The notes beneath the pieces were generated by a model that did not search any database, was not told the origin of the DNA, and saw only the letters and a program-made list of their open reading frames with translations. A stretch of DNA of 25,323 bases, taken from the NCBI GenBank assembly GCA_020650975.1, contig JAIPMN010038270.1, positions 1 to 25,323 of the forward strand. Reading direction: 5' to 3'. This DNA is from Apostichopus californicus (Eukaryota; Echinodermata; Holothuroidea; Aspidochirotida; Stichopodidae). Below, piece after piece: positions 1 through 10,928 of this stretch. The stretch's first letter is position 1. The number at the start of each line of letters is the position of its first letter. Both the position numbers and the translations under genes were made by a program.

Positions 1-478
1 ATTTAAAAAAAAATGAAAAAAAAATATTGTACGAGATTTGATAGCTATAAGTAGTGTAAAAGCATGGTAAAGGATTATGCCAGTTGTAACATGCCAGACA
101 CCTAATAAGTTATTTAATATGGTTATGATTATCATTGTGTGCTCATTGGGTGAATACATATTAGACATAATTTGTGCTAAATATCTTATTAGATATGTCT
201 TTTGTAAGGTAGGCAGGTTGCTTTCATTTTCTCGTTGATATTTATTTTGAACTAAGAAATACGACAAATGACGTAAAAAGGAATCGTCTACTCTCTTAGG
301 AATGAAATTTCTGGCTGAAATTATTCTGTTAGCATTTTAATAATATTGCCTCAAATTTCTTAGCATTTGCTGCAAGATTAAAGTTGAAATTTTTCAGAAA
401 TTGATGGCTTGGTTGATTAACACCTTTCTGATTCCATTCAATGGAAAACTTATGCACCTTCAAGCAGTTAGTGATACT

Positions 479-562
479 AACTATACATGTCCTTTAAACA
501 CTATACATGTGTTAAATACTAATAACACTAATAACACTATACATGTGTTAAATACTATATTC
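479..562. repeat. Short direct repeat around ACTATACATGTGTTAAATAC
   Basis: Two full copies of CACTATACATGTGTTAAATA and one partial copy (CTATACATGTCCTTTAAA) occur within about 80 bases, separated by AATAACACT steps. It is a small local tandem duplication. An open frame across it (401-628) has low-complexity content and no support. Confidence 0.75.
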
Positions 563-922
563 TGGACTGTTAACATGCAATCAGCATTCATTGCAGATAC
601 CGGCCTATATACTGCACTAAACATTTAAGAAAATCATTCTCTTTAGCAAAATTTGGAATTTGTTAAACAGAATAGAACCATATAATTGGCAATTGAAGAA
701 AAAGAGGTCTTTGAAAACAATATGTTACATCAGTTTAACAAAATCACAGCTGGAATGGTTTAAAGGCGATGGCTTCAAAAGTTGACAATTGATGGGCAAT
801 ATTTGTATATTACACTAACTTTGCATGACTCTAGATATTCTGTGTTTTGGGCAAAACGATTATGGAGCAGCAGCCAAGTCATTGTAACCACCAAAAACTT
901 GTATTTTCATTCATTTTCACAG

Positions 923-942
923 TCGGAGATATCACATTGCAG
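923..942 (+). other. Possible 20-nt microexon
   Basis: A 20-base segment lies directly between a good acceptor (TTCATTCATTTTCACAG, AG at 921-922) and a good donor (CAG|GTAAAT from 943). No neighbouring exon can be linked to it, so this is a splice-site coincidence unless transcript data show otherwise. Confidence 0.15.
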
Positions 943-3900
943 GTAAATAGTGTCATGTAGGATTTCAATTTGCATATGTGCATTTATGGAAAGATTAATA
1001 TATCTGGAATTCATCCTCATTCTTCTGAGCTTATAACAATAGAAATAAGAAATAATTCTCACAAATAAAGAATTAACACATTGTTCATGCTTATACTACC
1101 ACACTTTATTTGTGGAATGATGATGATGATGATAATAATACAAAAGAAAGAAAATAACATTTTTATTTCAATTTTTTCCATTTTTTTTTGTTTCTAAAGA
1201 AAAATCTTGTTTTCCACTGATATGAAAAATATAAATTTGACTAGCTATCATTTTATTTACATAATGCATTTCTCCTAAGCTAAATTAATTATTATAACTG
1301 ATTAATATAATGTCAAATGAAATACTTTAATCTCTTCATGAACATTTCATTTTGTTTATATAATTCACAACAATCTGCAGCTATAAATAAATATGACTCC
1401 AGAACACTTAATTTCTTCTTCTACAATTAGCTTATGACAGAAATAATTTTGCTCTTTAAGACAAACAAAAATAATTCTGTCATGGAGAAACTCACTCATT
1501 AGATTTAGCCCTAATCACCCCATCCCCTGCTAACCAATCACTCCATATGTTTATTTTTTTACTTATTTATTATAATTTAGATGATTGTCAATTCAATTTA
1601 GTTCTATATACTTAGATGATTGCTGCAAGGTCTGATGGATCATAAATTTTAAGCTGAAAGTGATCAAATTAAAATATTTATAAATATCAATATTACAAAT
1701 AATATAAAAATTCTCACAGGTTGCTATGGGAATGATATCTGTAATGTTTATGAAGAGAAACAGGATTTAAATTTAATATAAGGAGATGATACAGACATGA
1801 CACCATCTCTTGTATTTCTCCTTTACCAATAATCACATCAGATGAGAGGAGTTTTTAATCCTATGTTTAATGATAAAAAAGGAAATAAAATTTGCATAAA
1901 TATATACTGCATTCATAACACATTACATTTGAGTTTTAAGGAAAAGCTCTAATGATGTACACAAAAACATATTTTTTAAGAAATCAGGATCAAGCTAATA
2001 AGTCCTATTTCACTCTTTCAGTACAACTAACCCGCTAATCCCATTGAGCTACATAGCACCAAATACTACTATAGGCCTCTTTATATAACATTATGCCTAC
2101 ATATTAACTATAGGGTACATGTCTTTTTCATGGCCGATACATGTCTTCTTCATGGGCTACAAAAGGGAATCAAATTCTGGTGGTCTATAGTAATCCATTT
2201 CATGCTTGGGAATAATTTTGCACTTGATCAAAACCCGCAGGTGGAGTAGGTTTGCTCCATTTTTAGAGTGCTAAGCTGCGTAACGCACATTGCGTTAACC
2301 GAACGATCAAATATACCAAACATGATACATTCCAGTGTACTGACAAACCGCAGGCCATTAAGAGAGAAAACATTTATCAAGTTCATGATCATAAGCACAG
2401 GGGTTCAATATCAAAGTTTTCAGACACAAGTGTACCATATCTTGTGAACTGACAATTAAAAGAGATGGTGAAAATTATACCAATTAAACAAAGGTTCTTG
2501 ATCTGTTTCAATGCAATTGACCTAATTGAACTAAACTCGCAGAACCTGAATAATAACCTGAATCTGTCAAACTGATCGTCTGTGCATTACACACTCACAC
2601 ACATACTTACACTAAGATGACTCGAACGAACTATAAGATTTCAAGGAAATTTGTCACAATCATTTATTGCGGTCACGTAAAGACACCTTGTTGAGAAGAC
2701 TAGGAGAGGCAGGCAGATCTAATAACCATCTTCAATTTGACACTAACATTGAGAACGAGACCATGGTGTCATTGCTAATGATATCATACAACATTTATTT
2801 ATGTCAAGGTGTCACATTAAAGCCATGAAGAATATTCACTTTAAAGTAAGGGTCTGAATGTTTGCCACCAGGTTGTAAAGTTTACCAAACCTAACAAGTG
2901 TTAGTCAAGACATGATTGAGGTTAACCAGACCTTAAAGACAATTCACCTGGAGTGCTGTTATAGAGCTATAATTCATTGCTAACGATTCCAAACAATTCT
3001 TAAATTTTGTCTTCAGGTAAAGAGAAGTTTTCCAAAATACTTAACTGTTGTTTTCATCACCTGAACCTTAAATTGCACTATTTAAACCCAATTCAACACA
3101 AACAGCTGCTTTCTTCGAATAACTAAATATTCATGTTTAGTGTTTGCTCTGTTAGAGATTGCCCTCGTCTTTCCATAAACCAAGCTAGCAACACAAGCAC
3201 CTCAGCCCAAATTGCTTCTGCACAAATTCTATCGATTTTCTGGCTAAATTGTGAGATGGCAGGCATGAGCTGACTTGACGTAAAATCCCTGCAAAGGGAA
3301 AACTGGATGTTCTTGTTTTCCTCTGTACATTTTCTGGGGAAAGCTTACGCAAGATTTGAAATGTGAAAGAATGTTGATTTATTCAAATATTCAATGGTAA
3401 TGAAATGCAGTTCCTTCTTCCTTCACTGGTTCCCAATCAACTGTAAGAGGCAAGCATGCGTCAACAAAAATGCAAATTATTCTGTTGGCTGACTTGTCAT
3501 TACTTCGTACAATAACTAAACCAAGCGTGGGACTGCAAAAATGCCTCTGGTTAGAAATTAAATATTAATTGGTACCGGTAATATGTCTTGACAGATCATG
3601 CAACTCGACTTGATAACAAATTCTACCCAAGAGGTGGCATGCTGCTAATTAATGAGCTATCAGTGCCTTTCATCACAGGATATTTACAACATCATTCAAA
3701 AAGATCCCAAAATAAACCTCTCTTTTTTTTTGGTGTATAGAGAAACTTGAAAGCTCTGAATTATCTCACTTTTGATCAACCCAAGCGAGTAGTCCTTCAC
3801 CTACAGATGTTTTTCTTTTTTCCTCTTCCAATAACTTCATCTGTCTTCAGCTATAAATTATTTAGATTTTAGAATTATTTTTGAAAAGTTGGTCATTTGG

Positions 3901-3999
3901 ATTATTATGAACTACACATCACCTAATGCAATCATGTTAAACAATACCACAACTGACAGCCCAATCAAGATGTACAACATCAATATCGGTCAATACAGA

Positions 4000-4660
4000 G
4001 ACTATTGTTATAAACCATGAAATTGACTGGCCAATCAGGATCTACCAGACTATAAACCATGAAACTGACTGGCCAATCAGGATCTATCAGACTATAAACC
4101 ATGAAACTGACTGGCCAATCAGGATCTACCAGACTATAAATCATGAAAGTAACTGACCAATCAGGATCTACCAGACTATAAATCATGAAAGTAACTGGCT
4201 TATCAGGATCTACCAGACTATAAACCATGAGACTGACTGACCAATCAGGATCTACCAGACTATAAATCATGAAAGTAACTGACCAATCAGGATCTACCAG
4301 ACTATAAATCATGAAAGTAACTGGCTTATCAGGATCTACCAGACTAGAAACCATGAGACTGACTGGCCAATCAGGATCTACCAGACTATAAACCATGAAA
4401 CTGACTGGCCAATCAGGATCTACCAGACTATAAATCATGAGACTGACTGGCCAATCAGGATCTACCAGACTATAAACCATGAGACTGACTGGCCAATCAG
4501 GATCTACCAGACTATAAACCATGAAACTGACTGGCCAATCAGGATCTACCAGACTATAAACCATGAGACTGACTGGCTATAGGATCTACCAATACAGACC
4601 ATGAAACTGGCTGGACAATCAGGATCTACCAGACTATCAACCACGATCACTGAATGTTGA
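4000..4660. repeat. 42-bp minisatellite, about 15 copies
   Basis: The unit is 42 bp with landmarks CTGACTGGCCAATCAGGATC and TACCAGACTATAAACCATGA. Copies 1-13 are intact, one near 4570-4605 has a small deletion, and the last ones decay. A three-unit block (AAAGTAACTGACC, AAAGTAACTGGCTT, AGACTGACTG variants) occurs twice in succession, about 4144-4269 and 4270-4395, so it was duplicated as a 126-bp block. Since 42 is divisible by 3 and one minus frame lacks stops, the array makes a 194-codon open frame (4564-3980) of a 14-residue repeat, M-V-Y-S-L-V-D-P-D-W-P-V-S-F/L. The DNA repeat extends past the frame at both ends and no promoter or splice support is seen, so I treat it as a repeat, not a gene. 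Confidence 0.93.
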
Positions 4661-6530
4661 TCAAGATGTACACGAGGACTGTTATAAACTGTATAATACC
4701 ATCAATTAAAAAAAAATGTCTTCATTGCAATTTTCTAAGCTATTTTTGATTAAACATTTTCATATATATCTACAGTTTTAATAATTATTTTTACAGCCAA
4801 CTGTGGTCCATGTGATATATTGCTGTATTACATTGCAAGTTGCAAAGGTTATATTTCAAAGACAAACAAAGGGCAGACTAAAAGTGAGATGAAAAAACAA
4901 ATTAAGGTACAGACAAAACAAATAGGAGAACAATTAACTGATAAAAAAAAGCACATTTTGTGATTTTACAAAGAATATCTTGAAGGCTTGTAAGAAAAAC
5001 CTGAAATTTCAATGAATTTAGTAAATGATAAAACTCAAGAAAGACCATGAATGCTATATGTTTGTATATTGAATTACAACAGGAAATATTAAGTCTCAGT
5101 CCAGTTGAGATATGGATGAAATAGTACAGTAGGTTAACTCTTGAAAACATCCAAAACTTACAACAATATTTCCACCTAAGTATAGTGATAACTCATCCAC
5201 TCGGTAGCAATATTTTCGGGTGTAGCCAGCAAGCCTAAGTTGTATAATTTAATCTATAATAGGTTATAAAGACCACATTTTGTACAGTTTAGTTAAGATA
5301 ATAAAGAAAGCTTCATAGCTGCTATAAAGAACAGGACTTTGTGTAGTTTTATTGTTTTTGCAGAACTTGAAATCATAAACAGAATGGGAGCTTCTATGTT
5401 ATCTCCAACAGGCCTGCTTAGAATTCTTAATCAATTTCTTCACACCACAAACAACATATTCATTACATATCCAGAACACATTATTCATATTAATAGTGTT
5501 CCTTTCTGTTATAAATTTATAAATATTTTTTTACTTAGATAAATAGCTATAACATTATTAGATTGTTCTTTGTGCGAGACAAGCAACATTTACTTTGATT
5601 TATTTTTTTATTATTATTTTTTATTAGCATTCTATCGTGAGTGTCGTCTATGAAGAATACTATTTATTTATTCATCTACGTAGTCCACGAATAATTAAAT
5701 TCAAAGCAAAACGGAAGACAGAACACATTTCACAAAGTTTACTGGGAAGATGATATTTTTGTAGTTCATAATTCATATTTCATTCAATGAGTGCATGAGT
5801 AGTCAGTTACATTGCTCCCTGTACTGACTCTGCAAAAACTTTACTTTTTGTGCTTTAAAGTTTTTTGTTGCTAAATTCTGGCAGGCAATTAATGTAGTCT
5901 ATTTATCATAAGATTTTCAGCCATATGTATACATTCTTCAAAGAATATGAATTTTTTCAGAGCATTATTGCCAAACTTTGTGCAAGCAGTGTACAAATGT
6001 TGGGTACACCAATAGATTAATTGATCAGAACATAGTTTTGTTTACTACACATTGTACAAACAAACAACAAAAAACAACCAACAACATAATAAAACTGAAC
6101 AGTAATTCACTCCTAGCATAGCCGTCATTATATTTGGCCTTAGAAATACTTATTATCTTAAGAATATACCCTGCTTCGTGAAGAATTGTCTATTTCATTA
6201 ACTTTGAAAGAGCTGAAATTTTTAATTGCACAAACATCTGCCTAATTGGGGTGAAGACAATACACTGAATAAATTAATTCAAGGTTGTGGTTAAATCATA
6301 ATATTATGATCATGGTCAGAGTAAAAAGAGAAATATTAAAAGTAAGAATTTCCCACCATATTTCAATATGAGCAATGTAGAACAGTCAGGGGTGCTAGAG
6401 TATTCTGCAGTATGTATCAATGTTATACTCTGCATTAATGTTGATTTCTTTACTAAGAATCAACCGATACTGTATATCTCCAGTAGAGATCAGATAACTG
6501 AGATAATTTTCCATAGCCTCCCTCTGTACC
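4661..6530. other. Non-coding stretch, no supported gene
   Basis: AT-rich sequence with short frames on both strands. One frame (5339-5542, plus) follows a decent acceptor (TTTTATTGTTTTTGCAG, ending 5363) and begins ELEIINRMGASMLSPTGLL, but composition soon turns to random AT-rich sequence and no upstream exon can be linked. Nothing else stands out. Confidence 0.5.
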
Positions 6531-6883
6531 TTAAAGGGTGTGAAGACTCACGCAAAAAGAAACGTCTAATGCCGGTGATCTGACCTAGTTTCGAATGAGG
6601 TGTAACAGAAGTGTTAAACACCACCATCGCTCCCAGAAAATACACACACAGCTTGCTACCGTCCGTAATTAGACACTAGTGTACAGTCAGTACATACAGC
6701 ACAGTATACAAACGATACAGCGATGGACATCTCAGGTCCAGCTAAAGATAACAATTAAGGTATCAAGTTTCATTACTGTCTGCATTTTGTAGCGACACGA
6801 ACAAAACGTCACTTGCAAGCAACAGAAAGTTAACTTTTTCAGATGGCCGCACGCGGTTTGGGGTGAGTCTTCAATACCTTTAA
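6531..6883. mobile_element. TTAA-flanked miniature inverted-repeat element (353 bp)
   Basis: The left end (6531-6553) and the reverse complement of the right end (6861-6883) match at 19 of 23 positions. The shared parts are TTAAAGG and TGAAGACTCAC. TTAA lies at both extreme ends, fitting a TTAA target-site duplication. The 9-base word TGTACCTTA also appears at both flanks (6525-6533 and 6891-6899), which is probably coincidence. There is no transposase frame. The right end contains an ATGGCCGCACGCGG segment, flanked by AG and GTGAGT, that could mimic an exon. Confidence 0.68.
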
Positions 6884-8124
6884 TACATATTGTACCTTAG
6901 CTCACCCACGGTCTTTGTGATCATCATATTGTAACTATACCACCCTACCTTAAAGCAATATCATACCTTTAACCTTGTATCTTATAAACATAATCCTAAC
7001 CCTCTTACCTTTAGGCAATCTACCTTAGAACCTTTCATACTTGGAAATTAAACCACATGTACAATAAACAATCATACCATCATGTCAATTAGCTCAATAT
7101 TTATGCAGTTTACTAATTAAGAAAGACTTTGTTGAATTCTTGATTTTCCTCATTCAGCAGATATCAATAGTTAACAGGTTTTCTATAATGAATTGAAACA
7201 GCTGATGACTTGTGCACAAGTTGATAATACAAATGTACTCCATGCACTTACATTACTGATTGGTCTTCAAAGATAATGAAAGTAGACATAATTATGCAAT
7301 CACTTAGTTCATTGTATAGAGAAGCCCTCCTGACGGAAATATAGATATGGCTTCATTACATACCTGTCAGGGGTGCAACCAACAACTTTTGTACCCTTTA
7401 GGTTGTAACCCACATACATTTATCTACAGTGCACTTGGATTTTTCATATTTTGTCTGCCTGTGGGGAAGAGGCGCACATGAGTTGGCTGATCCCCCTTGA
7501 TTTATTTGGGGGGGGGAGGGGAGGGGCCTCCAGAAGTATATGTGGTTGCACCCCTAATATCTGTCCTACCTGCAGCGTAAAAGTTTAACCCAGGATAACG
7601 AGGCATCCCATTGACTTTGTGTAAAGTTAGGGACTGCACAGAATCGTTCATCCACCCTTGAAATTGTCGCAGAACCTATCACTACGAGTCATAACATACA
7701 AGTCATGAGTATTCTCTTCGAATACATTGAAAAGTCACCCAAGTACTGGACATTCATGTACAAACCTAAACAAGGAATGTGCTGTCAATTCTCAAGGCAT
7801 TTTCCAACACTACACATTTTAATTGTCAGTTTTAACACTCCTGAATGTCTGGGAGCTGTTTGGAGAATCAGAACCAGCTCCGGCTGCAAAATACCTTAGA
7901 ACACTTAATGTAATTTATAGCATGCTGAACGTGGGAGCCAATACTCACAACCTTCACTCACCTCATGACTTCTGTTTTCTATACATCACAAGATGCTATT
8001 ATAGTTACTTATAGTACTTTGTGTGTAGTGATAGATCAATAGCATCTCACTTTACATTCATACAATCATCTATGAAGGCACTTCTTCTTATCAGTTATAT
8101 GTACTATTTCCAACATATCAGTAC
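6884..8124. other. Non-coding stretch between miniature elements and 3' minisatellite
   Basis: Apart from the hAT-like element at 7368-7556, no structure or gene is seen. The overlapping plus frames at 7705-8014 conflict with each other and show no splice or composition support. The words before 8125 may be decayed units of the adjacent 48-bp array. Confidence 0.5.
7368..7556. mobile_element. hAT-like miniature element with 8-bp target duplication
   Basis: The terminal inverted repeats are CAGGGGTGCAACC at 7368-7380 and its complement at 7544-7556 (12 of 13, the last base changed). The 8 bases outside each end are ATACCTGT (7360-7367) and ATATCTGT (7557-7564), a 7/8 match as expected for an aged 8-bp target-site duplication. 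CAGGG-type ends plus 8-bp duplications are the hallmark of hAT transposons. At 189 bp with no coding frame it is non-autonomous. It contains a G-rich run at 7508-7526. Confidence 0.75.
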
Positions 8125-8760
8125 AGACGCCTCACTGCGCCCAAACTGTTCATTATATTGTAGTAATATTTCAGACACCTCACAGCACCCAAACTGTTCC
8201 TTTTACTGTAGTACTATTTCAGACACCTCCCAACACCAACAAGTTCTTTCATTGTAGTACTATTTTAGACACCTCACTGCACCTAATGTTTGTCTGTGTA
8301 GAACTACTTTAGAAACCTCACTTCACCCAAACTGTTCCTTTTAATGTAGTTTCACTTCAGACACCTCACTGCACTCAATGGTTCTGTCAGTAAAGTTCTA
8401 TATTGTACACCTCACAGCACCCAAACTGTTTCTTTTAATGTAGTATTACTTTCGACACCTCACAGCACCCAAACTGTTCCTTTTATTGTAGTACTATTTC
8501 AGACACCTCCCAACACCAACAAGTTCTTTCATTGTAGTACTATTTTAGACACCTCACTGCACCCAATGGTTGTCTGTGTAGAACTACTTTAGAAACCTCA
8601 CTTCACCCAAACCTTTCCTTTTAATGTTGTATTACTTTAGAAACCTCACTGCACCCAATGGTTCTATAAGTAAAGTACTATTTCAGACACCTCACATCAC
8701 CCAAACTGTTCCTTTTATTGTAGTACTATTTCAGACACCTCCCTAAACCCACCCCATCTT
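8125..8760. repeat. 46-48-bp minisatellite with 280-bp higher-order repeat
   Basis: About 14 tandem copies of a 44-48-bp unit whose landmarks are AGACACCTCACAGCACCCAA, CTGTTCCTTTTA and TGTAGTACTATTTC. Units begin near 8125, 8173, 8221, 8267, 8311, 8359, 8407, 8454, 8501, 8547, 8591, 8639, 8684 and 8731. The distinctive CTCCCAACACCAAC variant recurs at 8221 and 8501, so six units form a 280-bp higher-order repeat. The array stops about 7 bases from the stop codon of the minus-strand gene and so probably lies in its 3' UTR or immediate 3' flank. Confidence 0.92.
8714..8719 (-). promoter_or_regulatory. Candidate polyadenylation signal AATAAA
   Basis: The plus strand reads TTTATT here, so the minus strand has AATAAA about 48 bases after the TGA of the PPxY gene. 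It sits inside the minisatellite. A second AATAAA is at 8482-8487, and ATTAAA variants are at 8620-8625, 8434-8439 and 8340-8345. Which of these is used cannot be told from sequence. Confidence 0.35.
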
Positions 8761-8766
8761 TAGTTG

Positions 8767-9149
8767 TCATCTGACTTCTTGCATCTCAATGTCATCCTGA
8801 GGAGTTGTTGGAAGAGAGATTGGTCGTTGATCTGAAAATAGTATCTGCTGCCCTCGAGTGTATCGTATCAGTGCTGGTTCGCTGCCTAAGCTTTTCATAT
8901 GCCTCATTTTGTGCCCACCCCTTCGTAACTGACTGCATTGCTTGCATATGCCGATGATGGCGTCGTAGGTCGGGGGTGGGCTGTCAGGAGTTCTTTGCGC
9001 TCTTTGGAGCTGATGCCACGCCCGGACGCTTTGATTCGAATGAGCAGGGCTGAGAAAGACTTCTGATTCAATTGGGCTGTTTGGCGTTGAATGCACACAT
9101 TGGCTGTAGCTAGGTGGAATATAGTTATTGGCCTCCAGAGATTCTATTC
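8767..9149 (-). CDS. Terminal exon: cytoplasmic tail of a PPxY membrane protein
   Basis: This is the last coding exon of a minus-strand gene. It begins after a good acceptor (a pyrimidine-rich tract ending CTCTACAG, AG at 9151-9150) and runs to TGA at 8769-8767. The first two bases (GA) complete the codon left open by the donor of the 12208-12405 exon, giving Arg; 126 codons and the stop follow. The peptide is hydrophilic and rich in Pro, Ser, Gln and Arg. It has two PPxY motifs, PPSY about 11 residues in and PPTY inside SPPPTYDAIIG in the middle. Both are classic WW-domain ligands of Nedd4-type E3 ligases. It ends DDIEMQEVR and has no second membrane segment. GC content is clearly above its flanks, as expected for coding DNA. 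Single-pass adaptors with paired PY motifs include the PMEPA1/LDLRAD4, Shisa-like and VOPP1/WBP1 groups. I cannot assign it to any of these. Splice structure is strong; family is unresolved. Confidence 0.78.
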
Positions 9150-9310
9150 CTGTAGAGAATGAAAAATGTAACCATTCAACTATAAACTTAATTAGCTCTG
9201 TATTAGTTGCACAACCTTTTTAAATAGGTATGACAATGATATTGTGTAACTCGATTCTGAAAAATCACCGACACATTGCTTGCCATAAACATAAATAGGA
9301 AGTACTGGAT

Positions 9311-9640
9311 CACATCGCAAGGGTGCAGTCCTGTTAAGGAACTCTACAGCAATAGAGGCATCACATCACTGTGGTGCAGTCCTGTTAAGGAACTCTACAG
9401 TATAACATCACTACAGTGCAGTCCTGTTAGTACACTCTACAGCAATGAGGCATCACATCCCTAAGGTGCAGACCTGATAGGGAACTCTACAGTATAACAT
9501 CATTACAGTGCAGTCCTGTTAGTAAACTCTACAGCAATAGAGGCATCACATCCCTAAGGTGCAGTCCTGTTAGGGAACTCTACAGCAATAAGGCATAACA
9601 TCCCTAAGGTGCAGTTCTGTTAGGTTACTGCAATGATAGC
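9311..9640. repeat. Intronic minisatellite, seven copies of a 42-51-bp unit
   Basis: Seven tandem copies are anchored on GTGCAGTCCTGTTAGGGAAC. The GTGCAG anchors lie at about 9323, 9374, 9416, 9466, 9508, 9559 and 9609. Spacing alternates between about 50-51 and 42 because one unit type ends AGCAATAGAGGCAT and the other AGTATAACAT. The repeat lies about 160 bases inside the intron from the terminal-exon acceptor. Confidence 0.9.
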
Positions 9641-10712
9641 ATACTTTAAAGTATTCAGTTTATCAAATTAATCTGATGCTTCAGTAGGCTTTAATGTTGT
9701 TAATTCCAAAACACCAAACTATTGCTTGCACTCAAAAGCTTCACAACAAACTCAACCCTTTGCATAAACATTCTGTCAACGTGAGCATTAGAGAGAAGTT
9801 TAATATGAAAGAAACCCTGAAAGAAAAAAAATATTGATTTCTTAGAGACCCGCAAAAACATGTTCAAGTTGTTAAAAAACTGAGTGATGAATGACTGTAA
9901 ACTGAGAAGTAACTGAATAATTTTCCACGCTTTCCTTTCTTTTGGCATTTGGAGTGTTTTTTCAACACCCGAAAATAAACGTGATATCGGCAGAAAATTG
10001 TTGGCGCATCAAAACCATGGTGCCTTGACATGTTCTCCAAGAAGAGAGAGTAATATTGATCAGGGCTTGTTGTTCTCAGAGGTCTCATCTTTCAGAAACC
10101 TCTTAGAAAGCATAAACTGGCAGCAAAAGAATCGTGAAACTCTATGCAAGCATGAATTAGTGCTCCGACTGACGACCATGTTAAGCTGAATATGATCTCC
10201 TTGTAAGTAATGAAAAGTTTTCCCTGTGGGCGTTGTTGGCCATCGATATTTCTTCCATTCAAGGTGGGTTATTGCTCACGGTTCGATCTTCGTCGCACTC
10301 TAACAGTCCTATGAATTTATTCTCCAGGAACACAATCACGCAATATATTAACATTGTAAAGAATAACACACGGTGAGCCGCTCAGTAACCGATACCAAAC
10401 AAAATTGCTAGTTTACTGATTGTCAATCAACATGGCTGTGTAATAAAAAGACGTTTCTGACACCCTCCCTACTTAATTCTAAAGATTGCATATGTAATAC
10501 ATCACTTTGTTTTCAAATTGTTAATTGATTCACTGTTTTTTTGGAGGGGGGGGGGGGTGATTTTAATTGATTCACTGTATTCTTGGCATATTAAAACATC
10601 ACATGAATTTTGAACAAGATGAGATGAGAACAAGAGTAATTTTGTTGAAAGTTGTTGAAAGTCTCAATTTCTGTTCTGTAATATTGCTCTGGCATAATTT
10701 AACATGCAGACT

Positions 10713-10928
10713 TTAAAGGTATGCTGTATTGGCCCCAAATATGCTACATTTTCAAATATGGTCACCTGGAAATTTTCCTCACTGGGACATTCAGTCATCT
10801 TGTGTGTTCCTTAACAATGTCTGAGAACAATTTGGAGATTGAAGACCTCCAGGAAAAGTATTCTTTGAACACTTCTAGCAGTTATAGCGTGCTATTATTT
10901 GGGGCCTATACTGTTCGACTACTTTTAA
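10713..10928. mobile_element. TTAA-flanked miniature inverted-repeat element
   Basis: A 216-base segment is bounded by TTAA on both sides. Its ends form an imperfect inverted repeat whose best-matching core is CTGTATTGGCCCCAAATAT at 10724-10742 against 10895-10913 (16 of 19 pairs). The left end begins TTAAAGGTAT, like the right end of the 6531-6883 element read on the other strand. It is too short to encode a transposase, so it would be non-autonomous. TTAA duplication is the piggyBac-type target preference. A plus-strand frame through it (10721-11026) is probably incidental. Confidence 0.5.

Larger units (their letters stand above)
1..3997. other. AT-rich non-coding stretch
   Basis: No frame here shows codon bias or protein-like sequence with splice sites. 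It holds the short direct repeat at 479-562, a possible microexon at 923-942, a GAT-type microsatellite near 1117-1139, an imperfect foldback at 1434-1483, a duplicated word (TACATGTCTTYTTCATGG) at about 2118-2158 and a small hairpin at 2281-2297. It lies beyond the 3' end of the PPxY gene and is best called intergenic. Confidence 0.6.

Noticed and set aside
5364-5542. Possible terminal exon after a TTGTTTTTGCAG acceptor
   Set aside because: The acceptor is good, but the protein becomes random AT-rich sequence within about 25 codons and no upstream donor in phase was found.
6843-6862. Exon-like ATGGCCGCACGCGG between TTTTTCAG and GTGAGT
   Set aside because: It coincides with the right terminal repeat of the 6531-6883 miniature element, whose GTGAGTCTTC end explains the donor-like word.
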